From Tepidimonas alkaliphilus (GTDB lineage Bacteria; Pseudomonadota; Gammaproteobacteria; Burkholderiales; Burkholderiaceae_C): a DNA stretch of 64,000 bases. The stretch lies in NCBI RefSeq assembly GCF_007556595.1, contig NZ_VJNB01000006.1:78929-142928 (forward strand), given 5' to 3'. The stretch's first letter is position 1. Each line of letters starts with the position of its first letter. Positions 10,301 through 16,715 of this stretch are shown piece after piece. The notes beneath the pieces are model-generated. The model ran no database searches. It was not told where the DNA came from and saw nothing but the letters and a program-made list of their open reading frames with translations. A program made the position numbers and the translations under genes.

Positions 10301-10582
10301 ACGCTCACCCACCTCTACAACCAGCGCCCGGCGTGGCTGGCGCAGGCGCACGAAGCGCTCGATGCGGCGGTGGCCGCCGCCTACGGCTGGGCCGACTACA
10401 CCCCCGCCATGCCCGACGAGGAAATCCTTGCGCGCCTGCTCGCCCTCAACCGCGCGCGCCGGCCATCGGTCATAGTGCCGAGAAGAGCCCAAGCTTATGC
10501 ACACGCCAATGCATCGCCGCCTGCGAGACGTCGAACATGCGGGCAAGCCCCTCCAGCGTCTCGGCCAAGCCCTCCTGCATGA
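7307..10582 (+). CDS. MmeI-like type II DNA methyltransferase/endonuclease, disrupted by in-frame insertion and altered C-terminus
   Basis: The reading frame is open for 1091 codons. The N-terminal part (1-150) has a nuclease-like segment with CFAWEYKAPG (E-x-K). Middle residues carry methyltransferase motif I VLDPACGSGNFLYLALRAL and motif IV ILGNPPFLG, followed by a large target-recognition region, as in MmeI/type IIL fusion enzymes. Two things are wrong. After NSIRGGANRRVLDRILDS a stretch of about 90 low-complexity residues appears before the family resumes at TIFEAWSDEPW; this is a small gene read in another frame. Also, the last 35-40 residues after LLALNRARR are antisense to an ImmA remnant, so the native end is lost. 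The insert may split the fold between the catalytic and recognition parts, and activity is doubtful. Confidence 0.8.
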   Translation: MTPQAFIAKWFAGGAADGLSERAGAQAHFIDLCRLLDVPEPADPDACCFERGLKKTGGASGWADVWKRGCFAWEYKAPGRDLAAALRQLMTYALALDNPPLLIVSDRQRIEIHTHFTGTPSECHVFELHDLLDARQRQRLRWAWTEPERFRPSRTTQDVTASAAARFAELAQRLTARGHDPQAVAHFLIQCLFCLFAEDAGLLPARLFERILDKSAAAPDKLAPRLAELFAAMRLGGDFLLEDIAWFNGGLFETIAPLPLSAEDAAILREAARMDWSQIEPSIFGTLFERGLDPAKRSQLGAHYTDPATIAKLIDPLIVQPLSREWAAARAVIEREMARYAAGGRGSHTARQAAQAAFLGYLERLKNFRVLDPACGSGNFLYLALRALKDLEHRANLDAEALGLERQLGIETSPANVLGIELNPYAAELARVTVWIGEIQWMMKHGYPIRRDPILARLDHIECRDALLAPDGGEAEWPEAHVILGNPPFLGDKKMRAELGDAYTERLRQTYAGRVPGGADLVTYWFEKARAAIEAGRASRAGLVATNSIRGGANRRVLDRILDSAKARSNNPGDHYGDLRHPGADPHPEGSGAAAGAGRGGGARHRPLAGGHGDPRLSGHPAGRAENRPHQVDDGGAGRPGGGDRGAGQAALTIFEAWSDEPWFNDGAAVRVSLVCFGRHDGPARLDGREVAAIHADLTAAQGQEAGLDLTRAVPLAENKGVAFQGPVLVGPFEIEGDVARAWLAAPNPHGRPNSDVLRPLTNGKDITARSRGLWVVDFAAMSEADASLYELPFEYVRQHVKPMRDNNRDASRRSRWWLHGRLGTDWRAATASLPRYIATTRVAKHRTFVWFPSVCWPSDAVVAIARADDATFGILHSRFHELWSLRLGTSLEDRPRYTPTTTFETFPFPPGLTPADTAHQQTETLADGARIPADLPPEARPGAEAIARAAHRLHTLREAWLNPPEWVQWQRTPEEEAAGFPSRPVPRPGFEAQLKARTLTHLYNQRPAWLAQAHEALDAAVAAAYGWADYTPAMPDEEILARLLALNRARRPSVIVPRRAQAYAHANASPPARRRTCGQAPPASRPSPPA
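9036..9263 (+). CDS. DUF1640/CCDC90-like small coiled-coil membrane protein, inserted in the methyltransferase gene
   Basis: This 75-residue product (GTG at 9036; a TTG at 8991 is possible) reads FDTLELTRILKEAGLPP then EQAEAVVRAIVRSQ, a helical linker, LAELKTDLIKWMTG and a hydrophobic C-terminal helix ending VKLL. The pattern FDT, GL-PEQAEA, LAELK-DL-KW and a terminal membrane helix is shared with the gene at 31407-31640 and with DUF1640 proteins. It lies in a different frame inside the methyltransferase gene, and the host homology breaks exactly around it. Its stop overlaps the codons where the host sequence resumes. Function is unknown; related eukaryotic proteins (MCUR1/CCDC90) are coiled-coil membrane proteins. 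Confidence 0.7.
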   Translation: MTFDTLELTRILKEAGLPPEQAEAVVRAIVRSQEGMVTRDYLDIRLAELKTDLIKWMTGALVAQAAVIAALVKLL

Positions 10583-10686
10583 CGAAGCGCAGCGCATCGG
10601 CCGGCATCAGGATGGCGGCGGCAAACGCGTTGGCTTCGCGCTCCTGTCCGCCAGCCGCCAGCGTGAACGAGTCCGGCGCATTGTAT
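10470..10686 (-). pseudogene. ImmA/IrrE-family metallopeptidase, C-terminal remnant
   Basis: The minus strand encodes about 70 residues: APDSFTLAAGGQEREANAF, then AAAILMPADALRF and a tail with LARMFDVSQAAMHWRVHKLG. REANAFAAAILMP is the characteristic segment after the zinc site of ImmA/IrrE (DUF955) peptidases, which cleave phage-type repressors. The HExxH region and everything upstream are missing, replaced by the end of the IS element. The remnant also overlaps the altered tail of the methyltransferase gene. It marks a former phage or mobile-element regulatory locus. Confidence 0.7.
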
Positions 10687-11721
10687 GAGTCCACCACCTT
10701 TGGCACTCGGGGTGGTGTTGGAGCAGGCATGATAGTGGGGGCCTCTGTCCGAGGCGATGGTGTGGACGCTGGGCGTTGTAGAAGACGAGCCAGTTGGCCA
10801 GTTTCTGGTTGAAGAGGGCCAAATCCGTCAAGAGCAGGTCCTCGTGGTCGTCGACGAAGGACTCCTGCACGGTGCGGTTGAAGCGCTCGACGTGCGCCTT
10901 CATCTTGGGGGAGTTGGGGTAGGTGTAGCAGCGCTGGATGCCATGCTGCTTGAGCAGCTTGGCAAAGCCGGCTTCGAACTCGGAGCCGTTGTCTGACAGC
11001 ACCACCTTGGGTTTGGCGGGCAGCAGCGACAGGATGGCGGCCATGGCCGCCTCGGTGTGGCAGGCGGCCTTGCTGGGCAAGGCCACGGCCAGGCCGAAGG
11101 CGCTGGCTGGATCGATGCAAGTCAGGATAGAGCGGCGCAGGCCATCGTGCACGCGCTCGACGGTGTCCACCGCCAGGCACTGCAGCGGCGCGGGGCGCGC
11201 CCCGCGGGGCTTGCGCGATTTGCGCTGGCGGCGCACGGGCTTGGGGCGGCCGCGGCGGTCGATGCGCGCTGGCGCATGGCGCATCTTATCGGCGGCTGAG
11301 GCGATGATGCGCCCGATGGTGGAGACCGAAGGCAGCTGCAGGCCATGCTGGCGGCGCCAGGGCTCAAGCAACGCGTGCAGGCAAGGCCCAAGCCGAGATT
11401 GGGGTAGAGCCTGCGCAGATGGCGGATTCTGTGCACCAGGCGCGGATCATGGTGGCTCTGGCGCACCTGATGGGGCCGGCAGGACTTGGCCGCTAGCGCT
11501 GCGGGGTTGCCGCCGGCCTGGTGCAGCCTTTGGCACCAGCGATACAGCGTGCGCTCGGACACGCCAAAGGCATCGATGGTGGCCGCCAGCCCGTGCCGAT
11601 CCCAGAAATGCAGGATACGCAGCCTTTGTTGGGCATCCTTGGGGGTCATCTCCCCAAGATGCCCCAAGTGCGCTACCCGGTCAAAGCCCCGGATGCCGTA
11701 TCCGATGCGATGAACCTGCAT
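10607..11721 (-). pseudogene. IS481-family transposase, frameshifted
   Basis: Reading from 11721, the first frame gives MQVHRIGYGIRGFDRVAH and the N-terminal helix-turn-helix region (GVSERTLYRWCQRL), up to LRRLYPNLG. The homology then continues in another frame from about 11385 (LLEPWRRQHGLQLPSVSTIG) through the DDE integrase core: AVDTVE, LSDNGSEF and KAHVERFNRTVQE supply the acidic triad. Joining them needs a -1 shift near 11390, where I see no classical slippery heptamer. IS481 transposases are normally a single frame, so this is read as an inactivating indel. The second frame runs about 80 bases past the inverted repeat before its stop. Confidence 0.82.
10695..10708 (+). repeat. Left inverted repeat core of the IS481-like element
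   Basis: CACCTTTGGCACTC is found here and in complement at 11743-11756. It marks the end downstream of the transposase. Confidence 0.8.
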
Positions 11722-11742
11722 GGCCTTGCTCCTTCGTCGAAG

Positions 11743-11756
11743 GAGTGCCAAAGGTG
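11743..11756 (-). repeat. Right inverted repeat core of the IS481-like element
   Basis: GAGTGCCAAAGGTG is the exact complement of the left core at 10695-10708. It lies just upstream of the transposase start. Confidence 0.8.
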
Positions 11757-11834
11757 TCTGAGCTCATGCAGCCGCTCACCCGGCGAACCTGTTCATCCTG
11801 ACCTGACCGCATCCGCCCGCCACCATCGGCTGGC

Positions 11835-12296
11835 ATGGATGCATCGCGACTGCACACCCTGACGTTTGCCGTGCGGCCTGCCGAGCGGGCCGAGGGCGGG
11901 CCGCTGCGCTTCGAGGGCATCGCCTACTCCGGCGGCGTGGTGCCGGCCTACGGCTGGCACGGCGACGTGGTGATCGATCTCGCGGGCCTCAAGAACGCCG
12001 ACGGCGACGAGCTTCCGGTGCTGGTGGACCACCAGGCCAGCGTCGATGCCATTGCCGGCAAGGGCCGCATCTATCGCTTTCGCCAGCCCGATGGCACGAC
12101 CGGCCTGCGCATCGAGGGCGAGGTGATCGACGCCACCGATGCGGGCCGCCAGATCGCCGCGCTGCTGAAGGCGGACTTCCCGCTGCAGATGTCGGTGGGC
12201 ATGAGCGCCAACTTCCGCGAGGTCACCGAGCCGCTCGCGGTCAACGGGCGCCAGGTGCGCGTCTCTAACATAACAAACACAACTCATTCTCATTGA
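11835..12296 (+). pseudogene. Phage prohead protease, truncated remnant
   Basis: The 153-codon frame shows a phage capsid-maturation protease pattern: LRFEGIAYSGG near the N-terminus, LPVLVDHQ (the conserved His region), GKGRIYRF, LRIEGEVIDATDAGRQIAA and FPLQMSVGMS. Homology ends at about VNGRQVRVSN (near 12270). The last few codons are non-native and run into the feoA promoter, so the C-terminal part is lost. No other head or packaging genes lie nearby, which makes it an isolated scrap of a prophage. It starts about 70 bp from the IS end. Confidence 0.7.
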
Positions 12297-12299
12297 GTT
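12281..12299. promoter_or_regulatory. Fur-box-like palindrome at the feoAB promoter
   Basis: The 19-bp sequence starts AACTCATT and ends CATTGAGTT. Seven of its nine base pairs are complementary, and it contains the ATTCTCATT pattern common in Fur sites. It lies immediately before a -10-like TACAAT at 12304-12309, about 95 bp upstream of feoA. Iron-dependent repression of feo by Fur is well established in proteobacteria. Confidence 0.6.
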
Positions 12300-12404
12300 T
12301 CGTTACAATGCCAACCACGGGTTTGGGCTTCAAGCCGCGCCGAGGCCGCTGGTTGGCTGTCCGCATGTGCCCCCTGCCTGCCCGTTGCCGATGGAGGTGA
12401 ATCG

Positions 12405-12659
12405 ATGCAGCGCGCCACGCTTGATCAATGCCCTCAAGCTCAGCCCTACCGCGTCGCGGCGGTGCACGCGCCGCAGCCGGCGCCGCATTGGGCGCAGCAA
12501 CTGGCGGAGCTTGGTTTTTTGCCGGGTGAGCCGGTCATGCTGATGGCGCGCGCCCCCGGCGGCGATCCCGTGGTGGTGCGGGTGGGAGCGAGCACCTACG
12601 CCCTGCGCCGCGCCGAGGCGGCGTGCGTTGAAGTGGTCGCCGCGAGCGCTTCGGCATGA
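12405..12659 (+). CDS. feoA: Ferrous iron transport protein A
   Basis: FeoA is a small SH3-like cytoplasmic protein needed for FeoB activity. The 84-residue product has the core QQLAELGFLPGEPVMLMARAP, followed by DPVVVRVGASTYALRRAEA, the typical beta-barrel pattern (LGLxPG and the V-x-G-x-x-x-A-LR segment). GGAGG (12394-12398) precedes the ATG by 6 bases. It overlaps feoB by four bases (ATGA), so the two are translationally coupled. A Fur-box-like palindrome lies upstream. Confidence 0.92.
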   Translation: MQRATLDQCPQAQPYRVAAVHAPQPAPHWAQQLAELGFLPGEPVMLMARAPGGDPVVVRVGASTYALRRAEAACVEVVAASASA

Positions 12660-14572
12660 GCCTGACCTGTCACGCGCGGCCCGCCCAAGGCACGGCACAG
12701 CCGATCCATTTCCACCGTGGCGAGCCGCTGGTGGCGCTGGTGGGCACGCCCAACTGCGGCAAGACGGCGCTGTTCAACGCCTTGACCGGCAGCCGGCAGA
12801 AAGTGGCCAACTACGCCGGGGTGACGGTGGAGCGCAAGGAAGGGCTGTTCGTCGCCGCCGATGGCCGCAAGCTGCGCATCTTGGATCTGCCCGGCATCTA
12901 CAGCCTCAGCCCGCGCTCGCCGGATGAGCGGGTCACGGTGGAGGTGCTGCGCGGCCAGGCCCGCGGTGAGCGGCGGCCCGACCGCGTGATCTGCGTGGTG
13001 GATGCCACCAACCTGCGCCGCAACCTGCGGCTGGTGTTGGCGGTCAAGCGGCTGGGCATCCCCTGCGTGGTGGCGCTCAACATGGTGGATTTGGCCGAGC
13101 GCCGCGGCATCGCCATCGATGTGCCGCGGCTGGCCGCGGAACTGGGGGTGCCGGTGGTGCCGACGGTGGCGGTGCGCAAGGACGGCACGCAGGCGCTGCG
13201 CGCGTGGCTGCAAGCGCCGGTGGACGAATGGGGCGCCGCCGCCGCGCCGCAGGCTGAAACATTCGCCACGCTCGAGGCCGACCACGACGCCGTGCAGCGC
13301 ATTCTGTCCACACTGGGTTTGGATCGGCACCTGCCGCCGACGCGCTCGGATCGCATCGACCGCGTGGTGCTGCACCCGGTGTGGGGGCTGGCGCTGTTGG
13401 CACTGGTGCTGTTCCTCATGTTTCAGGCGGTGTTCGCCTGGGCCGAAGCGCCGATGGAGTGGATCGAATCGGCCATGGCGTGGCTTGGCGAGGCGGCCAC
13501 CGACGCGCTGCCGGCGGGGTGGCTGACCAGCCTGTTGGTGGAGGGCGTCATCGCCGGGGTCGGTGCGGTGTTGGTGTTTTTGCCGCAGATCCTGATTCTG
13601 TTCTTTTTTATCCTGGTGCTGGAGGAGTCGGGCTACCTGCCGCGCGCAGCCTTTTTGCTCGACCGCTTCATGGCCAGCGTGGGGCTGTCGGGCCGCTCGT
13701 TCATCCCGCTGCTGTCGTCGTTTGCGTGCGCGGTGCCGGGCATCATGGCCACGCGCACCATCGCCAACCCGCGCGATCGGCTGCTGACCATCATGATTGC
13801 GCCGTTGATGACCTGCTCGGCGCGGCTGCCCGTCTATGCGCTGTTGATTGGCGCCTTCATCCCCGAGCGCACGGTGGCCGGCCTGTTCGACTTGCGGGGG
13901 CTGGTGCTGTTTGGCCTGTATCTGGCGGGGATTGCCAGCGCGATGGCCGTGGCTTGGCTGGTCAAGCGGGTGACCGACCGTCATCTGCCGCGGCCACTGA
14001 TGATGGAGCTGCCCGCCTACCACTGGCCAGCACTGCGCAACATCGCCATCGGCCTTTGGCAGCGCGCGGAGATCTTTTTAAAGCGTGTCGGCAGCGTCAT
14101 CCTGGCGCTGACCGTGCTGATGTGGTTCCTGGCCAGTTTTCCGGCGCCGCCGCCGGGCAGCAGTGCCCCAGCGATCGAAACCAGCCTGGCCGGCACGCTG
14201 GGCCGCTTGCTGGCGGTGGTGCTGGAGCCGATTGGGTTCAACTGGCAGATCAGCATCGCCCTGGTGCCGAGCATGGCCGCACGCGAGGTGGCGATTTCGG
14301 CGCTCGCCACGGTGTATGCCCTGTCGGCCAGCGGCGACGACACCGCGCAAGCCCTCACGCCGCTGATCGCCGAAAACTGGAGCCTGGCCACGGGGCTGTC
14401 GTTGCTGACGTGGTTTATCTTTGCCCCGCAGTGTCTTTCGACCTTGGCTGCGGTGCGCCGCGAAACCGGCAGCTGGAAATGGGTCGGCGTGATGGCGCTG
14501 TATCTGTTTGGCTTGGCGTGGCTCGCCTGCTACGCCGTGTATCACCTCGCCGTGGCGCTCGGCTGGGGCTGA
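12656..14572 (+). CDS. feoB: Ferrous iron transporter FeoB
   Basis: The 638-residue inner-membrane Fe(II) transporter has an N-terminal G domain: G1 GTPNCGKT (about 33-40), G2 GVTVE, G3 LDLPGIYSL and G4 NMVD. A linker and a membrane domain with Gate-type segments follow (EESGYLPRAAFLLDRFM and CAVPGIMATRTI; second gate around PSMAAREVAISALATVYAL). It is shorter than E. coli FeoB (773 aa), mainly because of a compact linker and C-terminus, but all functional motifs are present. No FeoC gene follows. A terminator-like hairpin lies downstream at about 14613-14646. Confidence 0.95.
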   Translation: MSLTCHARPAQGTAQPIHFHRGEPLVALVGTPNCGKTALFNALTGSRQKVANYAGVTVERKEGLFVAADGRKLRILDLPGIYSLSPRSPDERVTVEVLRGQARGERRPDRVICVVDATNLRRNLRLVLAVKRLGIPCVVALNMVDLAERRGIAIDVPRLAAELGVPVVPTVAVRKDGTQALRAWLQAPVDEWGAAAAPQAETFATLEADHDAVQRILSTLGLDRHLPPTRSDRIDRVVLHPVWGLALLALVLFLMFQAVFAWAEAPMEWIESAMAWLGEAATDALPAGWLTSLLVEGVIAGVGAVLVFLPQILILFFFILVLEESGYLPRAAFLLDRFMASVGLSGRSFIPLLSSFACAVPGIMATRTIANPRDRLLTIMIAPLMTCSARLPVYALLIGAFIPERTVAGLFDLRGLVLFGLYLAGIASAMAVAWLVKRVTDRHLPRPLMMELPAYHWPALRNIAIGLWQRAEIFLKRVGSVILALTVLMWFLASFPAPPPGSSAPAIETSLAGTLGRLLAVVLEPIGFNWQISIALVPSMAAREVAISALATVYALSASGDDTAQALTPLIAENWSLATGLSLLTWFIFAPQCLSTLAAVRRETGSWKWVGVMALYLFGLAWLACYAVYHLAVALGWG

Positions 14573-14612
14573 ATCGACTTTGCCGCTGTGTCCAGCCTTC
14601 GTGGTCACGTAG

Positions 14613-14646
14613 CCCTAGCTGGGCGCTGGCCCTGCGAGGGCTAGGG
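14613..14646 (+). terminator. Terminator-like hairpin after feoB
   Basis: CCCTAGC (14613-14619) pairs with GCTAGGG (14640-14646) and is followed by TTT. The U tract is short, so termination may be partial. It sits in the 303-bp gap 14573-14875, which also holds the Fur box of the next operon and no gene. Confidence 0.45.
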
Positions 14647-14769
14647 TTTGGCGTGTGCCGTAGGGGGCGCTCGCCTCTGTCTTTAGCGGGGCGAAGCGAC
14701 ACCACGCGGCTTTTTACCCCTTGCTTGTCAAGTTCAGAACCACCTAGGGGCTCATTCATGATTGCAAAC

Positions 14770-14788
14770 ACGAATGATTATCGTTATA
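14770..14788 (-). promoter_or_regulatory. Strong Fur box before the small-gene operon
   Basis: The complement of 14770-14788 contains ATAACGATAATCATT and matches 14 of 19 positions of the Fur consensus (GATAATGATAATCATTATC). The AT-rich surroundings (TTATAGTTTGATAAG) could contain the -10. It lies about 90 bp before the gene at 14876 and after the feoB hairpin, so the following genes are probably iron-repressed on their own. Confidence 0.75.
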
Positions 14789-14875
14789 GTTTGATAAGAG
14801 GCACGTGCGTGTCCAGGCCCGTCCGCGTCTCGGTCAGCCAGCTTGAGTTGACAACTTCGTTGAGGAGCTTGATCC

Positions 14876-15169
14876 ATGACCACCTTTCACCGCTTGACGC
14901 CCCTGGAGCCTTTGTTGGCGGGCACCTTGGCGCTGATGCACCACTTGGCCACCCGTGACGCCCAGCGCCCGCCCTGTCCCTACGCCGCGCACAAGCTGGC
15001 GCTCAACTTGCATCGGCTGGCCAATCATCCGGCCCTGTCGGAGCCGATGGCGGCGGTGCTGGAGCGTTTGTCGGCGGCGTGGCGGGAGCGCGCGCACGCG
15101 GCAGCCTTCGCCACGCAGGCCGAAGATAGCGACCCCGCATCCGGCCCGGCCCACAGCCGCTTGCATTGA
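14876..15169 (+). CDS. Small helical protein of unknown function, Fur-controlled
   Basis: I do not recognise this 97-residue protein. It starts MTTFHRLTPLEPLLAG, has the hydrophobic stretch LLAGTLALMHHLA and a conserved-looking segment CPYAAHKLALNLHRLA, then a helical region ending in an Ala-rich tail. There is no signal peptide or clear membrane span. His and Cys residues (HRL, MHH, PPCPYAAHK) could bind metal, but no known motif is met. It is the first gene after a strong Fur box and downstream of feoAB, so a role in iron acquisition or storage is the best contextual guess. GAGG at 14860 gives a plausible ribosome-binding site. Confidence 0.6.
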   Translation: MTTFHRLTPLEPLLAGTLALMHHLATRDAQRPPCPYAAHKLALNLHRLANHPALSEPMAAVLERLSAAWRERAHAAAFATQAEDSDPASGPAHSRLH

Positions 15170-15196
15170 AGCGCGGCTGAACCCAAGGGTAGAGCG

Positions 15197-15586
15197 ATGA
15201 CGGCCTTAACGGAGGAATACCTGGTGCTGTGCCGTCAATGGGCGCGCGCACAGCGTCATGCCGAGCACGGATTGCGGCTGTGGCAGCAGCAGTGTCAAGC
15301 TCTGGAGCGTGACGTGATTCGCTTGCGCGGGCGCTTGCTGGCGGTGCGCACCGCGCTGCTGTGGGGTCTGCCGGTCGCGCTCAGTTGGACCTCGACCGCC
15401 ACCGCACGCATGGTTCAGACCCTGGCGTCACCCCAAGCGCCAGAGCAGGCGGCCCGCGTGCTGTGCCGTGTAGGCTGCCAAGGCCACGCCCATCCAGCTT
15501 TGGATGCAGACGGCAGTTGTCGCTGGCATGGCGGGGCTTGCGCCGCAGCGACGGAGGTTAACGCTCAGACTCAATCTATCGGATAA
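15197..15586 (+). CDS. Coiled-coil protein with degenerate DUF2325-like tail
   Basis: The 129-residue product has an N-terminal helical part (LVLCRQWARAQRHAEH, then QCQALERDVIRLRGRLLAVR). Its C-terminal cysteine/histidine pattern is C-x2-GC-x2-H, about ten residues, then C-x6-C (VLCRVGCQGH and CRWHGGAC). This resembles the CQTGC..H...C...G..C end of DUF2325 proteins, but the core of that domain is missing, so the match is weak. It follows the 97-residue gene by 27 bp and is presumably in the same Fur-controlled unit. Possible metal binding is inference from the cysteines. Confidence 0.5.
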   Translation: MTALTEEYLVLCRQWARAQRHAEHGLRLWQQQCQALERDVIRLRGRLLAVRTALLWGLPVALSWTSTATARMVQTLASPQAPEQAARVLCRVGCQGHAHPALDADGSCRWHGGACAAATEVNAQTQSIG

Positions 15587-15665
15587 AGAGAATCGATTGC
15601 ATTTACAGGTGTCTGCTGCTACCTTAAGGGCTCAGAAGCCAGACCCTTTTGTGAAGGAGCCCGAC

Positions 15666-15938
15666 ATGGCCCGCCTACGCCGAATCGCCCAAACCCACCG
15701 CCTCGCCTTGATGAAAACCGCCACTTACTACGTGATGCACATTACGGTGGCGATGGCGGTGGCCTACGCCGTCACCGGCAGCTGGCTGGCCGCGCTGACG
15801 CTGAGCCTGCTGGAGCCGACCGTGCAGGCGGTGGCCTATTTCTTCCACGAGCGGGCATGGGCGCGGGTGGAAAACAGGCGGGCTGACGCATCGGCAGTCG
15901 GCCTAACACCCCAAGCTGCGTGCGGCACGTCCGGGTGA
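15666..15938 (+). CDS. DUF2061 small membrane protein
   Basis: The 90-residue protein has the DUF2061 pattern: ALMKTATYYVMHITVAMAVA forming the first helix, AVTGSWLAALTLSLLEP, and AVAYFFHERAWARV. DUF2061 proteins are predicted two-helix inner-membrane proteins of unknown function, sometimes fused or linked to sulfur-assimilation genes. GAAGGAG precedes the ATG at a good distance. It is third in line after the Fur box, 79 bp behind the previous gene, so iron control is possible but not certain. Confidence 0.75.
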   Translation: MARLRRIAQTHRLALMKTATYYVMHITVAMAVAYAVTGSWLAALTLSLLEPTVQAVAYFFHERAWARVENRRADASAVGLTPQAACGTSG

Positions 15939-15953
15939 CAAGCATCCGCGGCC

Positions 15954-16526
15954 TTACCCATAAGCAGTGGCCGCTCGCGCCGCCTGGTCGTAGCGGCCGC
16001 TGAGCTGGCGCAGCGTGCGCGCCACCTCCGCCAGGCGGCGGTTTTCCTCCGGTGCGCCGGAAAAGCCCGGCATCAGACACGCCTCGCGTACCGCGCGGTA
16101 GCGCAGGCAAAGCGCGTGGCCGGCATCGGTGGTGGCGTAGAACACTTCTTTGCCGCGCTTGGTGCCAGCCACCAGCCCCATGCCCTGTAGCTTACGCACC
16201 GAATAGGACACCACGTGCGCGTCCTCGATGTTGAGCACAAAGGCGATATCCGCCAGGCGCTTCGGGGTGCGGCGATGGTTGATGTGGTGCAGCACCAGCA
16301 CGTCGGTAGGCGTCATGTCCTTGACGCCGGCGGCGCCCATGCAGCGAATTAGCCAGCGCTGAAACGCATGCGCCGCGATGATCAGACCGAACTCAAATTC
16401 CGATAGTTCGGGTGACTTCTCTGAAATCAAGTGAGCCGACGATACGATGGGCCGATCCGGCGCTGGAGACTCCTCGTTGGATGACAAAGAGGCAGAAGGT
16501 TTCATGGCAGCGGCGCTAGGCGTCAT
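15954..16526 (-). CDS. MarR-like winged-helix regulator, divergent from the TRAP-pxp operon
   Basis: From ATG 16526 the protein has 190 residues. An N-terminal tail is followed by a winged-helix region (MTPTDVLVLHHINHRRTPKR, LADIAFVLNIEDAHVVSYSV then RKLQGMGLVAGTKRGKEVFY) and helical dimerisation ends, as in MarR-type regulators. An in-frame ATG at 16622 is possible. I reject it because the 96 bases between hold a 14-bp palindrome and other operator-like repeats, and because the extra residues look non-coding. Divergent transcription from the TRAP transporter suggests it controls uptake and metabolism of the transported compound. Confidence 0.75.
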   Translation of the reverse strand: MTPSAAAMKPSASLSSNEESPAPDRPIVSSAHLISEKSPELSEFEFGLIIAAHAFQRWLIRCMGAAGVKDMTPTDVLVLHHINHRRTPKRLADIAFVLNIEDAHVVSYSVRKLQGMGLVAGTKRGKEVFYATTDAGHALCLRYRAVREACLMPGFSGAPEENRRLAEVARTLRQLSGRYDQAARAATAYG

Positions 16527-16568
16527 GAGAGCGAATCCTAGCCTGTTGGGCTTGATCAGCGCCAGCTT

Positions 16569-16627
16569 TAGGGATATCCCTAGTCTCGCTTCGTCAAGAA
16601 AACGTTTATGTTTTCTACACAACGTTT
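16569..16627. promoter_or_regulatory. Operator region between the MarR-like gene and the TRAP operon
   Basis: Three symmetric signals sit together: a perfect palindrome TAGGGATATCCCTA (16569-16582); an inverted repeat GAAAAC-GTTTAT-GTTTTC (16598-16615); and AACGTTT direct repeats starting at 16601 and 16621, 20 bp or two helical turns apart. The region is AT-rich compared with its surroundings. It is the likely promoter and binding zone for the divergent regulator. Confidence 0.55.
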
Positions 16628-16715
16628 GATGATTTTATTGTGCTCCCTCTTGAGAAAGTTCAAGAAGGTTACTGCCAGACCTTGGGTTACCCCTCTACGA
16701 CAGGAGAAGCAAACC

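Larger units (their letters stand above)
10687..11766 (-). mobile_element. IS481-like insertion sequence
   Basis: A roughly 1.08-kb element is bounded by inverted repeats sharing the 14-bp core CACCTTTGGCACTC (10695-10708) and its complement (11743-11756). Partial similarity extends outward to a TGAG at each end. It carries one transposase gene on the minus strand, interrupted by a frameshift. No clear target duplication is visible, and different genes flank the two sides (ImmA remnant left, phage protease right). This suggests a deletion accompanied or followed the insertion. The exact outer ends are uncertain by several bases. Confidence 0.8.

Noticed and set aside
11380..11400. Programmed -1 frameshift in the IS transposase
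   Set aside because: No slippery heptamer of the A-AAA-AAG type or downstream structure was seen, and IS481 transposases are usually one frame. An indel is simpler.
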